A stretch of DNA of 64,000 bases, taken from NCBI GenBank assembly GCA_039105265.1, contig JAPFFF010000008.1:5952001-6016000 (forward strand), written 5' to 3'. Below the pieces are notes generated by a model, which saw nothing but the letters and a program-made list of their open reading frames with translations, was not told where the DNA came from and did no database searches. The position numbers and the translations under genes are program-made. Below, piece after piece: positions 28,401 through 37,348 of the stretch; position 1 is the stretch's first letter, and each line of letters starts with the position of its first letter. Source of the stretch: Tritrichomonas musculus. Taxonomy: Eukaryota; Parabasalia; Tritrichomonadida; Tritrichomonadidae.

Positions 28401-29824
28401 GCGCCAACAACTATTGTATCTTCTTCGTTGATAATGAAATTAACCATTTCCATTGCTTTGGCATCAGAAGCTGGCTGCAATCGTTCGATTTCGACAGCTA
28501 AAACTGGACAAAGTGAAGCCATTGCAAATCTAAATTGAACTGAAGCTCCTGATCCTATTTTGAATATAAAAGGAATTAAATAGCCTGAGAAAATTGGAGA
28601 TAATTCATCCGGAATAGAATCAATTGATTGAATTAATTTGACTATACAAGATAATGCAGTGCATTTAATAATATTGGATGGAATGGTAAGCATATTGCAG
28701 AAATAAGGAAGAACTCTATTTAACTTTACCATATCACTAAGAGGATTCGTATAATTGCATATGAAAGAAGCAAATTTGACCTTTTTTTGAACAGCTCTTG
28801 ATCTATTTAATAATGTTAAAAATAAATTAATAAAAATTAAACGTTGATCAGTTGAAATATCTTTGATGCTTTTTTTAACTTTGTGCTTGAATCTTTTATT
28901 TGGATTTAGAAAAAGTGTAAAGTATTTGTTGATATCACGAAAAATTTCGGGGAAAAATTGATATATACTTTTAGAATTAACTCTTCGTTTAACTGGATCA
29001 AGAGAAAGGAGCAGAGTAACCAAATCTTTAATTCCTTCCGGTAATTTGTTAATCTGATCAGTAATGTCAACATTCCCAGATTTATACTGGTTCAATCTCA
29101 AGAAAGTGAAAAGATGTTCACCTGTATATAAATAATATATAACAAGACCTGCAGAAAAATAATCCATTTCAAAAGTGCCATGAAAATAAAGCATATCTGC
29201 AGATGCTCGATCAGGAGAAAGAAGTTGTTCAGGTGCTAAATAGCAAGAACTGCGTGATGTTGCGGCAAAAAGATGATGGAATAAATCAGGTCTTGTATTT
29301 TTAATATAACTTGGTTTGAAAGGAGCCATGTCTCCTAAATTGACTTGAAGATCAGAATCAACAAAAACATTATCAGGGTTAATCGATCCATGAAATAAAT
29401 CTCCTTTATGTAAGGTAAGGACTAGCTTTAAAAATTTAAATGCAATCCATTGTTTTTCGATGGGTTCGAGTGGTGGATATTCTTCAAAGCGCTGAGTTAA
29501 TGTAAATTGATATTTCTTTCGGCAAATAAAAGCTAAGTTTTGTTTTGTAATTAGATCGGTATAAATTGCTATTCCTTTAGACTCAAAATTTGAATCCTCG
29601 AGAAGTTTTTTATATTCGATACATGATTTAAATACATTATTATTTTCGATTGGCGAATCTGATTCATATGCTTTAACAATGATTGATTTCTTTTTTTCAT
29701 CCAAACAATCGAGAGTCAAAAAAAATGTACCAGATCCAAGAATAGATTGAACTGTAATGCCATTTCGTTTTAGGGGATCAATATACCAATTTCCCATTGA
29801 TGGGATTACAACTTGATTCCCCAT
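25487..29824 (-). CDS. VPS15: VPS15/PIK3R4, regulatory subunit of class III PI3-kinase
   Basis: A 1445-residue protein; human VPS15 has 1358. It starts MGNQ, the N-myristoylation start of the family. Residues 20-300 are the VPS15 kinase lobe with IIVKAYE (K51), [18 protein letters not shown] and [10 protein letters not shown], matching human HGDIKTENV and FASFKPTYL. The catalytic Asp of HGD is Ser here (S147), so activity is doubtful. HEAT-like helices follow in two blocks, split by about 370 residues of low-complexity insert that includes DEILEQK repeats. The C-terminus is a WD40 propeller ending in [29 protein letters not shown]15 anchors VPS34 to endosomes and autophagosomes; the Rab5-like GTPase at 52188 belongs to the same kind of pathway. 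Confidence 0.88.
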   Translation of the reverse strand: MGNQVVIPSMGNWYIDPLKRNGITVQSILGSGTFFLTLDCLDEKKKSIIVKAYESDSPIENNNVFKSCIEYKKLLEDSNFESKGIAIYTDLITKQNLAFICRKKYQFTLTQRFEEYPPLEPIEKQWIAFKFLKLVLTLHKGDLFHGSINPDNVFVDSDLQVNLGDMAPFKPSYIKNTRPDLFHHLFAATSRSSCYLAPEQLLSPDRASADMLYFHGTFEMDYFSAGLVIYYLYTGEHLFTFLRLNQYKSGNVDITDQINKLPEGIKDLVTLLLSLDPVKRRVNSKSIYQFFPEIFRDINKYFTLFLNPNKRFKHKVKKSIKDISTDQRLIFINLFLTLLNRSRAVQKKVKFASFICNYTNPLSDMVKLNRVLPYFCNMLTIPSNIIKCTALSCIVKLIQSIDSIPDELSPIFSGYLIPFIFKIGSGASVQFRFAMASLCPVLAVEIERLQPASDAKAMEMVNFIINEEDTIVVGAFVETMKALSQPDEQESFLSIDFNKDWPIKNIIPLIIELSREVKQKDIENDKLKVLHRKKSSQLKVDNPNLQSKSLSANSIKVPVNSKNNTDATLKNTKPQRNQQDEKLPKTKENQKTDDVKSQQRSDPQKRKVTVKRKDESSEQKEEISLQKEEIVSHKEEISEQQEEVLEQNDEVLEQNDEVLEQKDEILEQKDEILEQKDEILEQKDEILEQKDEILEQKDEILEQKDEILEQKDEILEQKDEILEQKDETLKQKEEENDIQEEEEEENEIISSLSQELPLDINYQSSDDEDNTPKMPSLISPIIPQEGDELDNFSDSTVTRSNGPSPSSSPNFGGINFLLTEENETNPDTAPNSSNSCLNSFSLLPTSDNSTTENENDEKEKEKEEAEVENETENENHEKEKEKEESENKKPINKIYVKKMPNFLIQSGGSSSHLSPRSSSIDVSEKSVDETIHKCKFETFEHFSTILISCLNSNNANYKVRILHIFTAFYDNSLINERCYFRRLYSTIAPLILGFLGDDSTNSNPTMIEGYLEFILWYVQRNLLSKVYIPELFLRLSKYRKSEVPVFRFYAEKIMSYLPSEFDAEKVTTFINQILFPQKQLRSTESLRRSSILRNSLSASDSNITLGSMGIMKKNPMMIKAGLSIKPKFIESNKLSRQPIRIVSPHFAGNLRGVIADDDGHLFILNKAKKMERCPKSIQVNKKVIQMVELRHNSQTCMICNDRSLNFIDWKSLKSYPAKKFPSIPIKIISREQNTVYILCQNGVLYLCDMRSNRSMSISFNRVLTPSALTSWRQSPAIGIGFKEGLVDLFDPRVMLVFKSVVTEPVYNIVPAQRNACNFAIASDDKVLIYNADNKKDDELGKPDLSIIVDSPFISPYDGNVIVAGINDVYHIDCEVFQRSSILGDFYQKKNLGIRNNNVFEIERNMCGYGSLHKHSSKITCVDHNQELFMSGDINGFVNIWSLSGS
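27645..27905 (-). repeat. 21-bp minisatellite coding for DEILEQK heptapeptides
   Basis: About twelve tandem 21-bp units within the VPS15 gene, giving a Glu/Lys-rich heptad that would form a long helix or coiled coil between HEAT blocks. Inner units are nearly identical, suggesting recent slippage expansion. Confidence 0.85.
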
Positions 29825-30719
29825 TTTTTAAATCTTTATTAAACTTTTTCATCACAATACAATTGTTTTTTTTAATTCAATTTGAATTGTAATTCAAAAT
29901 TTTGATGGTTGATTTGTCATTCAGATATAAAAGAAAGTATTATAGGATATAAGACTTAAGCGAGCGTCTATCACTGATATATAAATAAAAATGAATATTA
30001 TTAGTCAAATAGTAATTGTAATACAATTTAATCAAAAAATTCAAAAATTATTATTGATAAACTCTTACAATTTAGTATCTGAATAGTAATTTTATACTTT
30101 TGTCATGTAAAATCATTTTTTATTGATTAGATCATAATTTTGAAATTTTAAAATATATATACTGTTAAAGTAAAGTTTTATATCTTTTATTTGTATTGAT
30201 ATTTAAAAAAAGACTTAAATATGAGAGATTGCAAATGAAAAACACTTTATTTGTTTTGAATAAAATACGTTATTTGTTAAAATTTTAGAATTTAGTTAAC
30301 GAAATGTTTTGGATACAGAATTATTATTTTTGAGTTTGCTATTATGTATTATAATAAATTATTATTGATAAAGTAAATATAATTTGTTATGAATTACAAT
30401 TTTATGTAATTGTTTTAAAGATATCTATATATTTATAGCTCAAATTTCTTTTGAATGAGTATCATTCAATATTAAAAGAATTTACTCTCAATTTATACAA
30501 ATATTGAAAAATTAAAGTTTTAATCACAATCCTTCTTTCATTAAAGATAATTACATGAGTCAAAGAAAAGATTGGCTACAAAATTTAATCATAAAAAAAT
30601 CAATTTTTATTTTCTGTGATAATATGTCCGTCTGATTTCTTTTTGAAAGAAAATATACGAAATGAAAATTTTTTCAGAACTATTGGTCTTAATTCTAAAT
30701 ATTTAGTCCTTATAAAAAA
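29825..30719. other. Intergenic spacer between divergent VPS15 and PUF genes
   Basis: About 0.9 kb of AT-rich DNA. No gene, RNA or repeat could be supported. Promoters of both genes should lie at its two ends. Confidence 0.45.
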
Positions 30720-31958
30720 ATGGCATTCACAACGTCAACTGAACAAATTGCTCGGTCTATGCCTAGGCCAGTTTCTAATGGTTATATCCCAGCAAATAAT
30801 TCCCCTAATGCTTTTCATCACCCTTTCTATCCTAATCATCCAAATGATAATTCAAGAAGAGTTCATCTTATCTCTTCTGATCTTTGGGAAGCCATCACTG
30901 GAGAACGTTTAACTCCAGCCAATATCTGTCAAATTCTCGATTCCTCAATACCTATGGGCGATTCACAGAATTCACAATCTCTTCAAGCTATGCAATACGT
31001 TCTCATGGCAAGAGATAGACAAGGTAGTAGAATTATACAGAAGCGTCTTGAAGAAAAGAACGAGGCAGATCGTAATTTCATTTTCAATAGCCTTTATCCT
31101 AACTTGAACGAATTAATTTATGATCCATCAGCCAATTTTGTCATCCAAAAAATGTGCGAAACCTTATCTGATGAGCAGCAGACTTTGATGCTCGAATTTT
31201 TCTTAAAAGATGTTAAAGCAGTTACAGATCATCCTAATGGATGCAGAGTTCTTCAAAAATTTATTGAATATACCAACCATGACAACGTTGCTAAGCTTTT
31301 CGATGCGTTAGAAAGCAATCTAATTCCATTATGTTTCTCTCAAAATGGCAACCACATTGTCCAAAGGTTTATTGAGCTCTTACCAGAACGTGTTCAAACA
31401 ATTATAAACTGCGTTTTGCCACATCTCAAAAGGCTTGTTGTAGATAATTGTGGCTGTCGAGTTGTTCAGCGATTATTCGAAAAATTTCCAATTGATATAC
31501 TTGAGCCTCTTGTCCAAGAGGTTTTGTCTTGTGCACCAGAACTTGCAACTAATCAGTACGGAAACTATGTTGTTCAGAATATATTAGAGGCTGGAAAAAG
31601 AGAGCATATTGCGGCATTAATCATTGCTTTTAAAGGCCACTTTTACGATTTTTCAATTCATAAATTTGCATCAAATGTTATCGAAAAATGTATTCGAGGC
31701 GCAACAAAACAAGAACAAGAAGCAATATTTTCTGAGGTTATCGGCGGTGATGACAGATTCGAAAAAAATCGAATTATGAGAATGGTTGGCGATCAATTCG
31801 GAAATTACGTTATTCAACGAATTATAGAGTATGGAACTGAAAGCCAACAAAACGCTATATACGAGGTTGTTTACGATAATTTCGATCTTTTGTACTCTAA
31901 CAACTACGCTAAACATGTTGTTTCTAGGCTTGAAAGCCTCGGTTATAGTTTTGATTGA
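30720..31958 (+). CDS. Pumilio/PUF-family RNA-binding protein
   Basis: A 412-residue protein with eight PUF repeats from about residue 90 to the end. Their core helices are RQGSRIIQKRLE, SANFVIQKMCE, NGCRVLQKFIE, NGNHIVQRFIE, CGCRVVQRLFE, YGNYVVQNILE, FASNVIEKCIR and FGNYVIQRIIE, then a capping NYAKHVVSRLE. The base-reading residues at repeats 3-8 (CR-Q, NH-Q, CR-Q, NY-Q, SN-E, NY-Q) match the animal Pumilio pattern, so a UGUA-type target is expected. Repeat 2 (AN) departs from it. PUF proteins bind 3' UTRs and repress or localise mRNAs. The short N-terminal region (about 80 residues) is Pro/Asn-rich. It is intact and single-exon. Confidence 0.92.
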   Translation: MAFTTSTEQIARSMPRPVSNGYIPANNSPNAFHHPFYPNHPNDNSRRVHLISSDLWEAITGERLTPANICQILDSSIPMGDSQNSQSLQAMQYVLMARDRQGSRIIQKRLEEKNEADRNFIFNSLYPNLNELIYDPSANFVIQKMCETLSDEQQTLMLEFFLKDVKAVTDHPNGCRVLQKFIEYTNHDNVAKLFDALESNLIPLCFSQNGNHIVQRFIELLPERVQTIINCVLPHLKRLVVDNCGCRVVQRLFEKFPIDILEPLVQEVLSCAPELATNQYGNYVVQNILEAGKREHIAALIIAFKGHFYDFSIHKFASNVIEKCIRGATKQEQEAIFSEVIGGDDRFEKNRIMRMVGDQFGNYVIQRIIEYGTESQQNAIYEVVYDNFDLLYSNNYAKHVVSRLESLGYSFD

Positions 31959-32401
31959 TGCGATTCCTATTCTTTTATTGTTTGATCGATTTAATGACAA
32001 TATATTATTTATTTTATATTATTATTATTATTTATTATTATTTTGATTATTTAAAACAAACTTTAAAAATTATTGACATACTTTATAGCAACTTTTTTAA
32101 TAATTATCATAAAATTATAATTATGATAGACCGTGTTTGCAAACTTCATAGAAGATAAAGAGAAATAACTAGGTATCTTAATCATTTTTGAAAATTCTTT
32201 CTCTCACCAAAAATTTTAAATGATTTCTGAGTGCTGATAATTTATATTACTCACATTGAATAAAGAAAAACATAACGAATTTCTTTCCACCTTGTGAATA
32301 GGAATCACCGAAGTTTTTTGTCAAAAAATCAAACACCCTTTCAAAAAGTGGGAAATTTGTGCTTTCTTTGAATTAAAATTTTAACATTTTTCTTTTGTTC
32401 A
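31959..32401. other. Intergenic spacer
   Basis: AT-rich, with TTATTA microsatellite near 32020-32040. A TTCAATG word overlaps the start of the next gene and may be its initiator. Confidence 0.45.
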
Positions 32402-35059
32402 ATGAGTGAAAAAATAATATTTTCTCTAAAATTAAGCAATACTAAAACCCCACAAGAGGTTAGTATTTGTATTGAAGATAAAGAAGCCAAAAAAATGGAG
32501 CAGATTTCATATGATGAAAATCACCTATTCGTTCTTTATGAAACTTCCATTTCAATTAATGAATTATTTGTTAAATATCCAAGTCAAGTTTTTTATAATT
32601 ACCAAATTGATGGCTCACTCTTATATAAGCACAGTCAACCACTATTATTTACTAAACCCCCATCTGTAAACAACGTTTTTATCAATGATACAGAAGTGCC
32701 AAGAAATGAAGACACTCAAACAATACTTCTCTTTTATATTAGACAGCCAATTTCAGATGATAGTGCAAATGTACTGTATCTTGAAGCTGATGCGCCAGTT
32801 TTTGTTGGAGAAGATTACCAAAAGCGAGCTATTTTAATGCAACGAGAAGAAAATTATTGGTTAGGTGTCGGAATTATCAGTGCTTATTTAAATCAGCCTA
32901 TTGTCTACAAGTATCTTATCAAAGATCAAAATAATAACGAGTTATTACGAGAAAAAGGTAGGATGCACACTCTCTTTATTCGTACACCAGTGCCTAACAA
33001 GACAATTTCTATTTATGATATCTGGAATGATTCAACACCATCTTTATCATTTTATCCTCATGTTATCGTACCTCATCAAGTACGGTCAAACAGCACAACC
33101 GTTGCTTTTGAATATACATGTCCTCAAAAAGATATCCATGACGTGTCTATTTCTGGTACAAACAAAGAATTCAGCAAAATCCAGCATTTTTTCCCAGAAG
33201 ATTGCTGGAGGAGCATTTTTCAAATACCAAGGAATGATGTTGCATGCCAATACTCAATCGGCACGTTAGATAATATTTACAATGAGGATTCACCTGGGTG
33301 GAATAATGTATACCAGGGAAACATTCTTAATCAAGAAACTTCTTCTGATTATATTTCATCTCGTATCTTATTCGAGCCATTAGCTTTCAAAAGGCTAATT
33401 AGTGTATTTATCCCTCTTGTATCAATCCGAGAATCAATCAGACATCCTGTTGGTGAGTTCAAAACCCTTGTTTCATTAGCTCGGTGGTGTAACTTGGTTG
33501 GCATTGGATGTATTCATGTTCACATCGAACGTTTACATCACGGTCTACTCGACCCAATACATGCAAATGATATTGGATGGCCTGACGATGAAGAAAAAGG
33601 CATTATTGATTGTCAAAAAAGTTGTTACAAATTCAAAAAAATAAATTTGGATGATTCGAACGATAATCAATCAAATATTGATCCACTTAATACATCTTTC
33701 CACTCATCACATCATGGTACCTTACTAATGCCAACTGTCAGAGATTCCAAAGTTCAGCGTCTCTATAAGGACTTTTGCGAATGGAATCAACCAGAAACTG
33801 ACAAAAACGATTTTGAGTCATTTTTGGAGTGTAACAAGTACATTGCTGACCACTGTAGCTCTCTCTTCGAGAAGTGGGTCCAGTTCACTCTCTTCAAACA
33901 ATACGAAGAAGCATTCGAACAGATCATTGATACAGGCGTCCTTCTCATAACAGATCTCACGATCAACACATCAGCACTAAACAAAGAAAGAACCAACAAC
34001 AACAGCAACTGTGATACCAATAATAATGACGATAATGATAATGATATTGATGATAGCTTTAATGAGAGCAACAATAGCATTAATAATGATAATGATAACA
34101 CAAATGAAAGCAGAATTAATGACAATAACAACAACAATAATAATGAAAACAACATTAATGATAATAATAATAATAATTACAATACAAACGAAAATATTGA
34201 TGAGGAAATACATGAATTGGATGAAGAATTGGATTTGATGAATGAAATAAAAACTGCTTCACATTATTCTCACGGCTTGATTCTTGTCGGTCTCTGCCCA
34301 CACTCAACTCCATTTTCAGCATCCACAAAGAAGCGTGCAAACTTCCGTCAGCCTCTCACAGCAGACTTTGTTCGCAATCTCTTCGGTGATATTGCTCAAA
34401 ACGTGCTTGACACATTTTTCAAAGCATCTGATTTTTCAGTCAAACTGTTAGACAATGCATTTGTTCCCAAATTTGTTCATAATTTCGCGTCAAATCTAAA
34501 TTCAAGCATCCGAGACGAGTTCGAACATAATATGCAAACATTAATCAAGATTGATTCTCAAAATAGGGAGAGCGCATACGTTTTTACAGAATTACAGAAT
34601 AAACAGATCAATCTTCTTGCAAGTATTGCACCAAATTGTCCTTCTTCGCTCATTCTAGATCAGATGTCATGCGATATTCTAAAACCAGAAATTGTAGCTA
34701 AAATGGGTATAACTCCTTATTCATCAAATCCAATAAGAAATGGTGATGGTAGCAATGAATCACAATTTTTAGGTCCAATGTTTTTATCTCCTGAAATGGC
34801 TTCTGAATTTCCATTGTCAATGCTGCCTGAAGCAATTTTTGATTGTGTTGATTCGAGATTTAAAGCGAAAGAGCAAGTTGTAGAAGTTTATTTCATTGAT
34901 GTATTAAGAGCTTTGGGATATGATGCTGGCGTTGAGCCTATCCAAACGATCAAAGGGCACTGTAGATTCCTTCTTCAATTTACACTACAAGATTTATTTG
35001 GAGACCAGGAAACGAATGAAAAAATTCGAACCCTTCTTTCCCCTTCAAACCGAAATTGA
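32402..35059 (+). CDS. DPE2-like 4-alpha-glucanotransferase homologue (CBM20 plus GH77), probably degenerate
   Basis: An 885-residue protein. The first 290 residues carry CBM20-like starch-binding segments (for example YWLGVGIISAYLNQPIVYKYLI), as in DPE2. The GH77-like part opens with FIPLVSIRESIRHPVGEF, matching DPE2 VFSLRSExSxGVGEF, and ends with HCRFLLQFTLQDLFGDQE, matching the family's YWRYRVPxTLExLL end. The family's DYxRIDHxxGF nucleophile and CGEDLG acid motifs are not visible; the second aligns to SLILDQMSCDILKP. An Asn/Asp-rich insert fills about residues 530-603. DPE2 enzymes move glucosyl units between maltose and glycogen-like polymers. With key residues absent, a glycogen-binding or regulatory role is likelier. 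The frame is intact. Other GH13/GH77 relatives cannot be excluded. Confidence 0.6.
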   Translation: MSEKIIFSLKLSNTKTPQEVSICIEDKEAKKMEQISYDENHLFVLYETSISINELFVKYPSQVFYNYQIDGSLLYKHSQPLLFTKPPSVNNVFINDTEVPRNEDTQTILLFYIRQPISDDSANVLYLEADAPVFVGEDYQKRAILMQREENYWLGVGIISAYLNQPIVYKYLIKDQNNNELLREKGRMHTLFIRTPVPNKTISIYDIWNDSTPSLSFYPHVIVPHQVRSNSTTVAFEYTCPQKDIHDVSISGTNKEFSKIQHFFPEDCWRSIFQIPRNDVACQYSIGTLDNIYNEDSPGWNNVYQGNILNQETSSDYISSRILFEPLAFKRLISVFIPLVSIRESIRHPVGEFKTLVSLARWCNLVGIGCIHVHIERLHHGLLDPIHANDIGWPDDEEKGIIDCQKSCYKFKKINLDDSNDNQSNIDPLNTSFHSSHHGTLLMPTVRDSKVQRLYKDFCEWNQPETDKNDFESFLECNKYIADHCSSLFEKWVQFTLFKQYEEAFEQIIDTGVLLITDLTINTSALNKERTNNNSNCDTNNNDDNDNDIDDSFNESNNSINNDNDNTNESRINDNNNNNNNENNINDNNNNNYNTNENIDEEIHELDEELDLMNEIKTASHYSHGLILVGLCPHSTPFSASTKKRANFRQPLTADFVRNLFGDIAQNVLDTFFKASDFSVKLLDNAFVPKFVHNFASNLNSSIRDEFEHNMQTLIKIDSQNRESAYVFTELQNKQINLLASIAPNCPSSLILDQMSCDILKPEIVAKMGITPYSSNPIRNGDGSNESQFLGPMFLSPEMASEFPLSMLPEAIFDCVDSRFKAKEQVVEVYFIDVLRALGYDAGVEPIQTIKGHCRFLLQFTLQDLFGDQETNEKIRTLLSPSNRN
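33985..34205 (+). repeat. Asn/Asp-coding AAT/GAT low-complexity tract
   Basis: Simple-sequence AAT, GAT and AAC codons make an Asn/Asp-rich disordered loop in the DPE2-like protein. It is the most AT-skewed part of the gene. Confidence 0.8.
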
Positions 35060-35492
35060 TTATTTGCCTAATTTTATTTGAATTTGCCTGATTTGTTCTG
35101 CGTTTTTAGAAAGTATTTGATTACTATAGTAAAAATATTTTTTTTTATTTATTTATTTTGTATATCATGCATTAGATAGCTTCCGTGTAAATAATTTTGT
35201 TGTTATAACATTTAGCATCAATTTATATATAATACATATAATTTGGAAATAAAAGTTTGCTTGAATGATGACCAAAGTTTGGCTGATTTTCAAGTTGTTT
35301 ATTCAAAACTTTTTTTTTTAAATCAAATTATATAAAATATTATATATAATATTTTATATTTAATAATTTCATTTAGTTTATTTGATCATAAATGATTATA
35401 ATTAAAGAAGTATAAGTAATTAATCAAAAATTTAAAGAGTTAAAAAAAAAAAAAAAATAAATGTTTACTATATTAATAAAAATATGTTATGC
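35060..35492. other. Intergenic spacer
   Basis: AT-rich, with an AAAATATTATATATAATATTTTA palindromic stretch near 35335 and an A run near 35443. No gene was seen. Confidence 0.45.
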
Positions 35493-37190
35493 TTAATGAA
35501 GGTAATTCACTATTGCCACAACAATAGAAAATGCAATGGCAGGAGTGATTGGATCTTTTATTTCAATTTCTATATTTTTGTCTTCTTTTTTGATGCATTT
35601 GAAAATTTGACCCGCTTTTCATCTCTAATGATACAATTTTTCACTGATTATTTAACTTCTTCTGGCCCAAAATTAAGATAAAGTTTACCATTTTTATTAT
35701 AAGGTTCTACACTTGAAAAAATTCTGATATTTGGCACATTGATCTCATTTTTAGCAATATTTGAGAGATTTTTTTCTTTATCATTCGAAACATATGATTT
35801 TATTGTTGGTATTGCAACTCTAAAAAGTTTTGCATGTGGACAATCCTCTTTATGGTAAAATTAAATTCCAACAATTTGATTTTTATTAATATCTGTTTCA
35901 TTTTGATAAAGAGTGAAAGAGTCTCCGTTATTAAAAAGAACTCCATTAAAATTCTTTGATGTTATCTGGTGATTTTTGCTTCTACCAATTGGTTGACTTT
36001 GAAATTCTTCTGAGCCATTTAAAGTAATTTTAACAACTCTTTTATTTAACGGTGACTTTACTTCAAAATGAATGCTATATTTTTTCATACTTAAGTATGA
36101 TTGATTTTTTGAGATAGGATTTAATGAAGGACTTCTACGATAAACTTTTCTTTTTATTATATCTGGTTGAAATTCTTCACCTTGATTACTTTTTTGTTCA
36201 ATATTTGAGATTATTGGTTGTGATTTATTATTTAAAATTATTTTTTTCATTTGTGCATTAATTTTCTTTTCCATTTGTTAATCATGCAATTCTAGAGTCG
36301 ATTTTAATTTATCCATTTCTTCTCGATGTGAATATTCATATTTTTGAAAATTAGCTAAAGTTTCTTTCATTGAGTGTAATTCATTTTTTATTTGGTCTTT
36401 TTCATATTGAAGTTGATTAATTTCTTCTTGCTGTGAAATATTCTGCCTTTGAGCATTAATTAATGCTTCTTTCATTTGGTCTCTTTCAAGTAAGATCATT
36501 AAATATTCTTTTTTTAGATAGTCAAAATCATATTTTAATTTATTTATTTGATTCATTGTATTAATTTCTGTTGGTTCATCAATTTCTTCAATATAATCGC
36601 GAATATCATCTTGATTGACATTGTCTAAAAAATATTTGAATTCGTTATCATCATCTTTTTCATTGTAAAAATCATCTGTTGAAGGGTCATCTTTATTAAA
36701 TGCTAATTTATTATATGTTTCTTTAAATGCTGGTCTACTTCCTGGATCTTTTGACCAGCATTTTTCAATTAATTTTCTTATTGGTTTCTAGATACTATCA
36801 TCGAGTATTGGTCTTTTGTCATCTTTTGCAACTTTTTTTAATAAAAATTCTTCATTTTTTCCATCGTACTCTGGAAATAGATATTTCCCTATAATTACTT
36901 CATACATAATAAAACCAAATGCATAAACATCTGATTGTTCATAGATAGGATTCAGGCGCAGTATAAAAACTAGTTCCTACATTTTGTGATTGAGTTAGTG
37001 AATAACAGTAGTTATCAATAAATTTTGAAAGGCCAAAATCAGTTATCATTGGATGATAATTATCGCCAATTAAAATATTTTCAGGCTTTAAATCACGATG
37101 AAATATATGTTTTTCATGAAGAATCATCATTCCTCTCGCAATTCGAATCAAAATAATTTGACGTGTTGATATTCTCTACTATAGCATTTT
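35493..37190 (-). pseudogene. Decayed protein kinase-coiled coil-Tubby fusion gene
   Basis: Reading the minus strand, the kinase begins mid-domain: RQIILIRIARGMM, then HIFHRDLKPENILI, ITDFGLSKF and GTSFYTAPES. A frameshift falls just after that (near 36938); the next frame reads EQSDVYAFGFIMYEVI and RKLIEKCWSKDPGSRPAF with one in-frame stop near 36789. A coiled coil follows (36278-36556), then a stop. A Tubby C-terminal-like domain comes next: SKNHQITSKNFNGVLFNNGDSFTLY, a frame change near 35860, GKLYLNFGPEEVK, a stop near 35648, SVKNCIIRD, and DPITPAIAFSIVVAIV. The N-lobe (about 110 residues) is missing. The kinase part resembles its intact neighbour, so a tandem duplication is likely. Confidence 0.75.
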
Positions 37191-37348
37191 TTTGATTTGA
37201 GATTTAGATCAAGGTCATTGATCAAGCTATTTGCATTTAATACAGGATAAATACAGCTAAATATATTCAGAAAAATGAATTTAAAAAAAATTAACTAAAT
37301 AAATAAATCTAAAAAACCAAGAAAAGTGTTCAAATGACTTAAAACTTT

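Noticed and set aside
35484-35681. Plus-strand 65-codon frame
   Set aside because: It is antisense to the end of the kinase-Tubby pseudogene.
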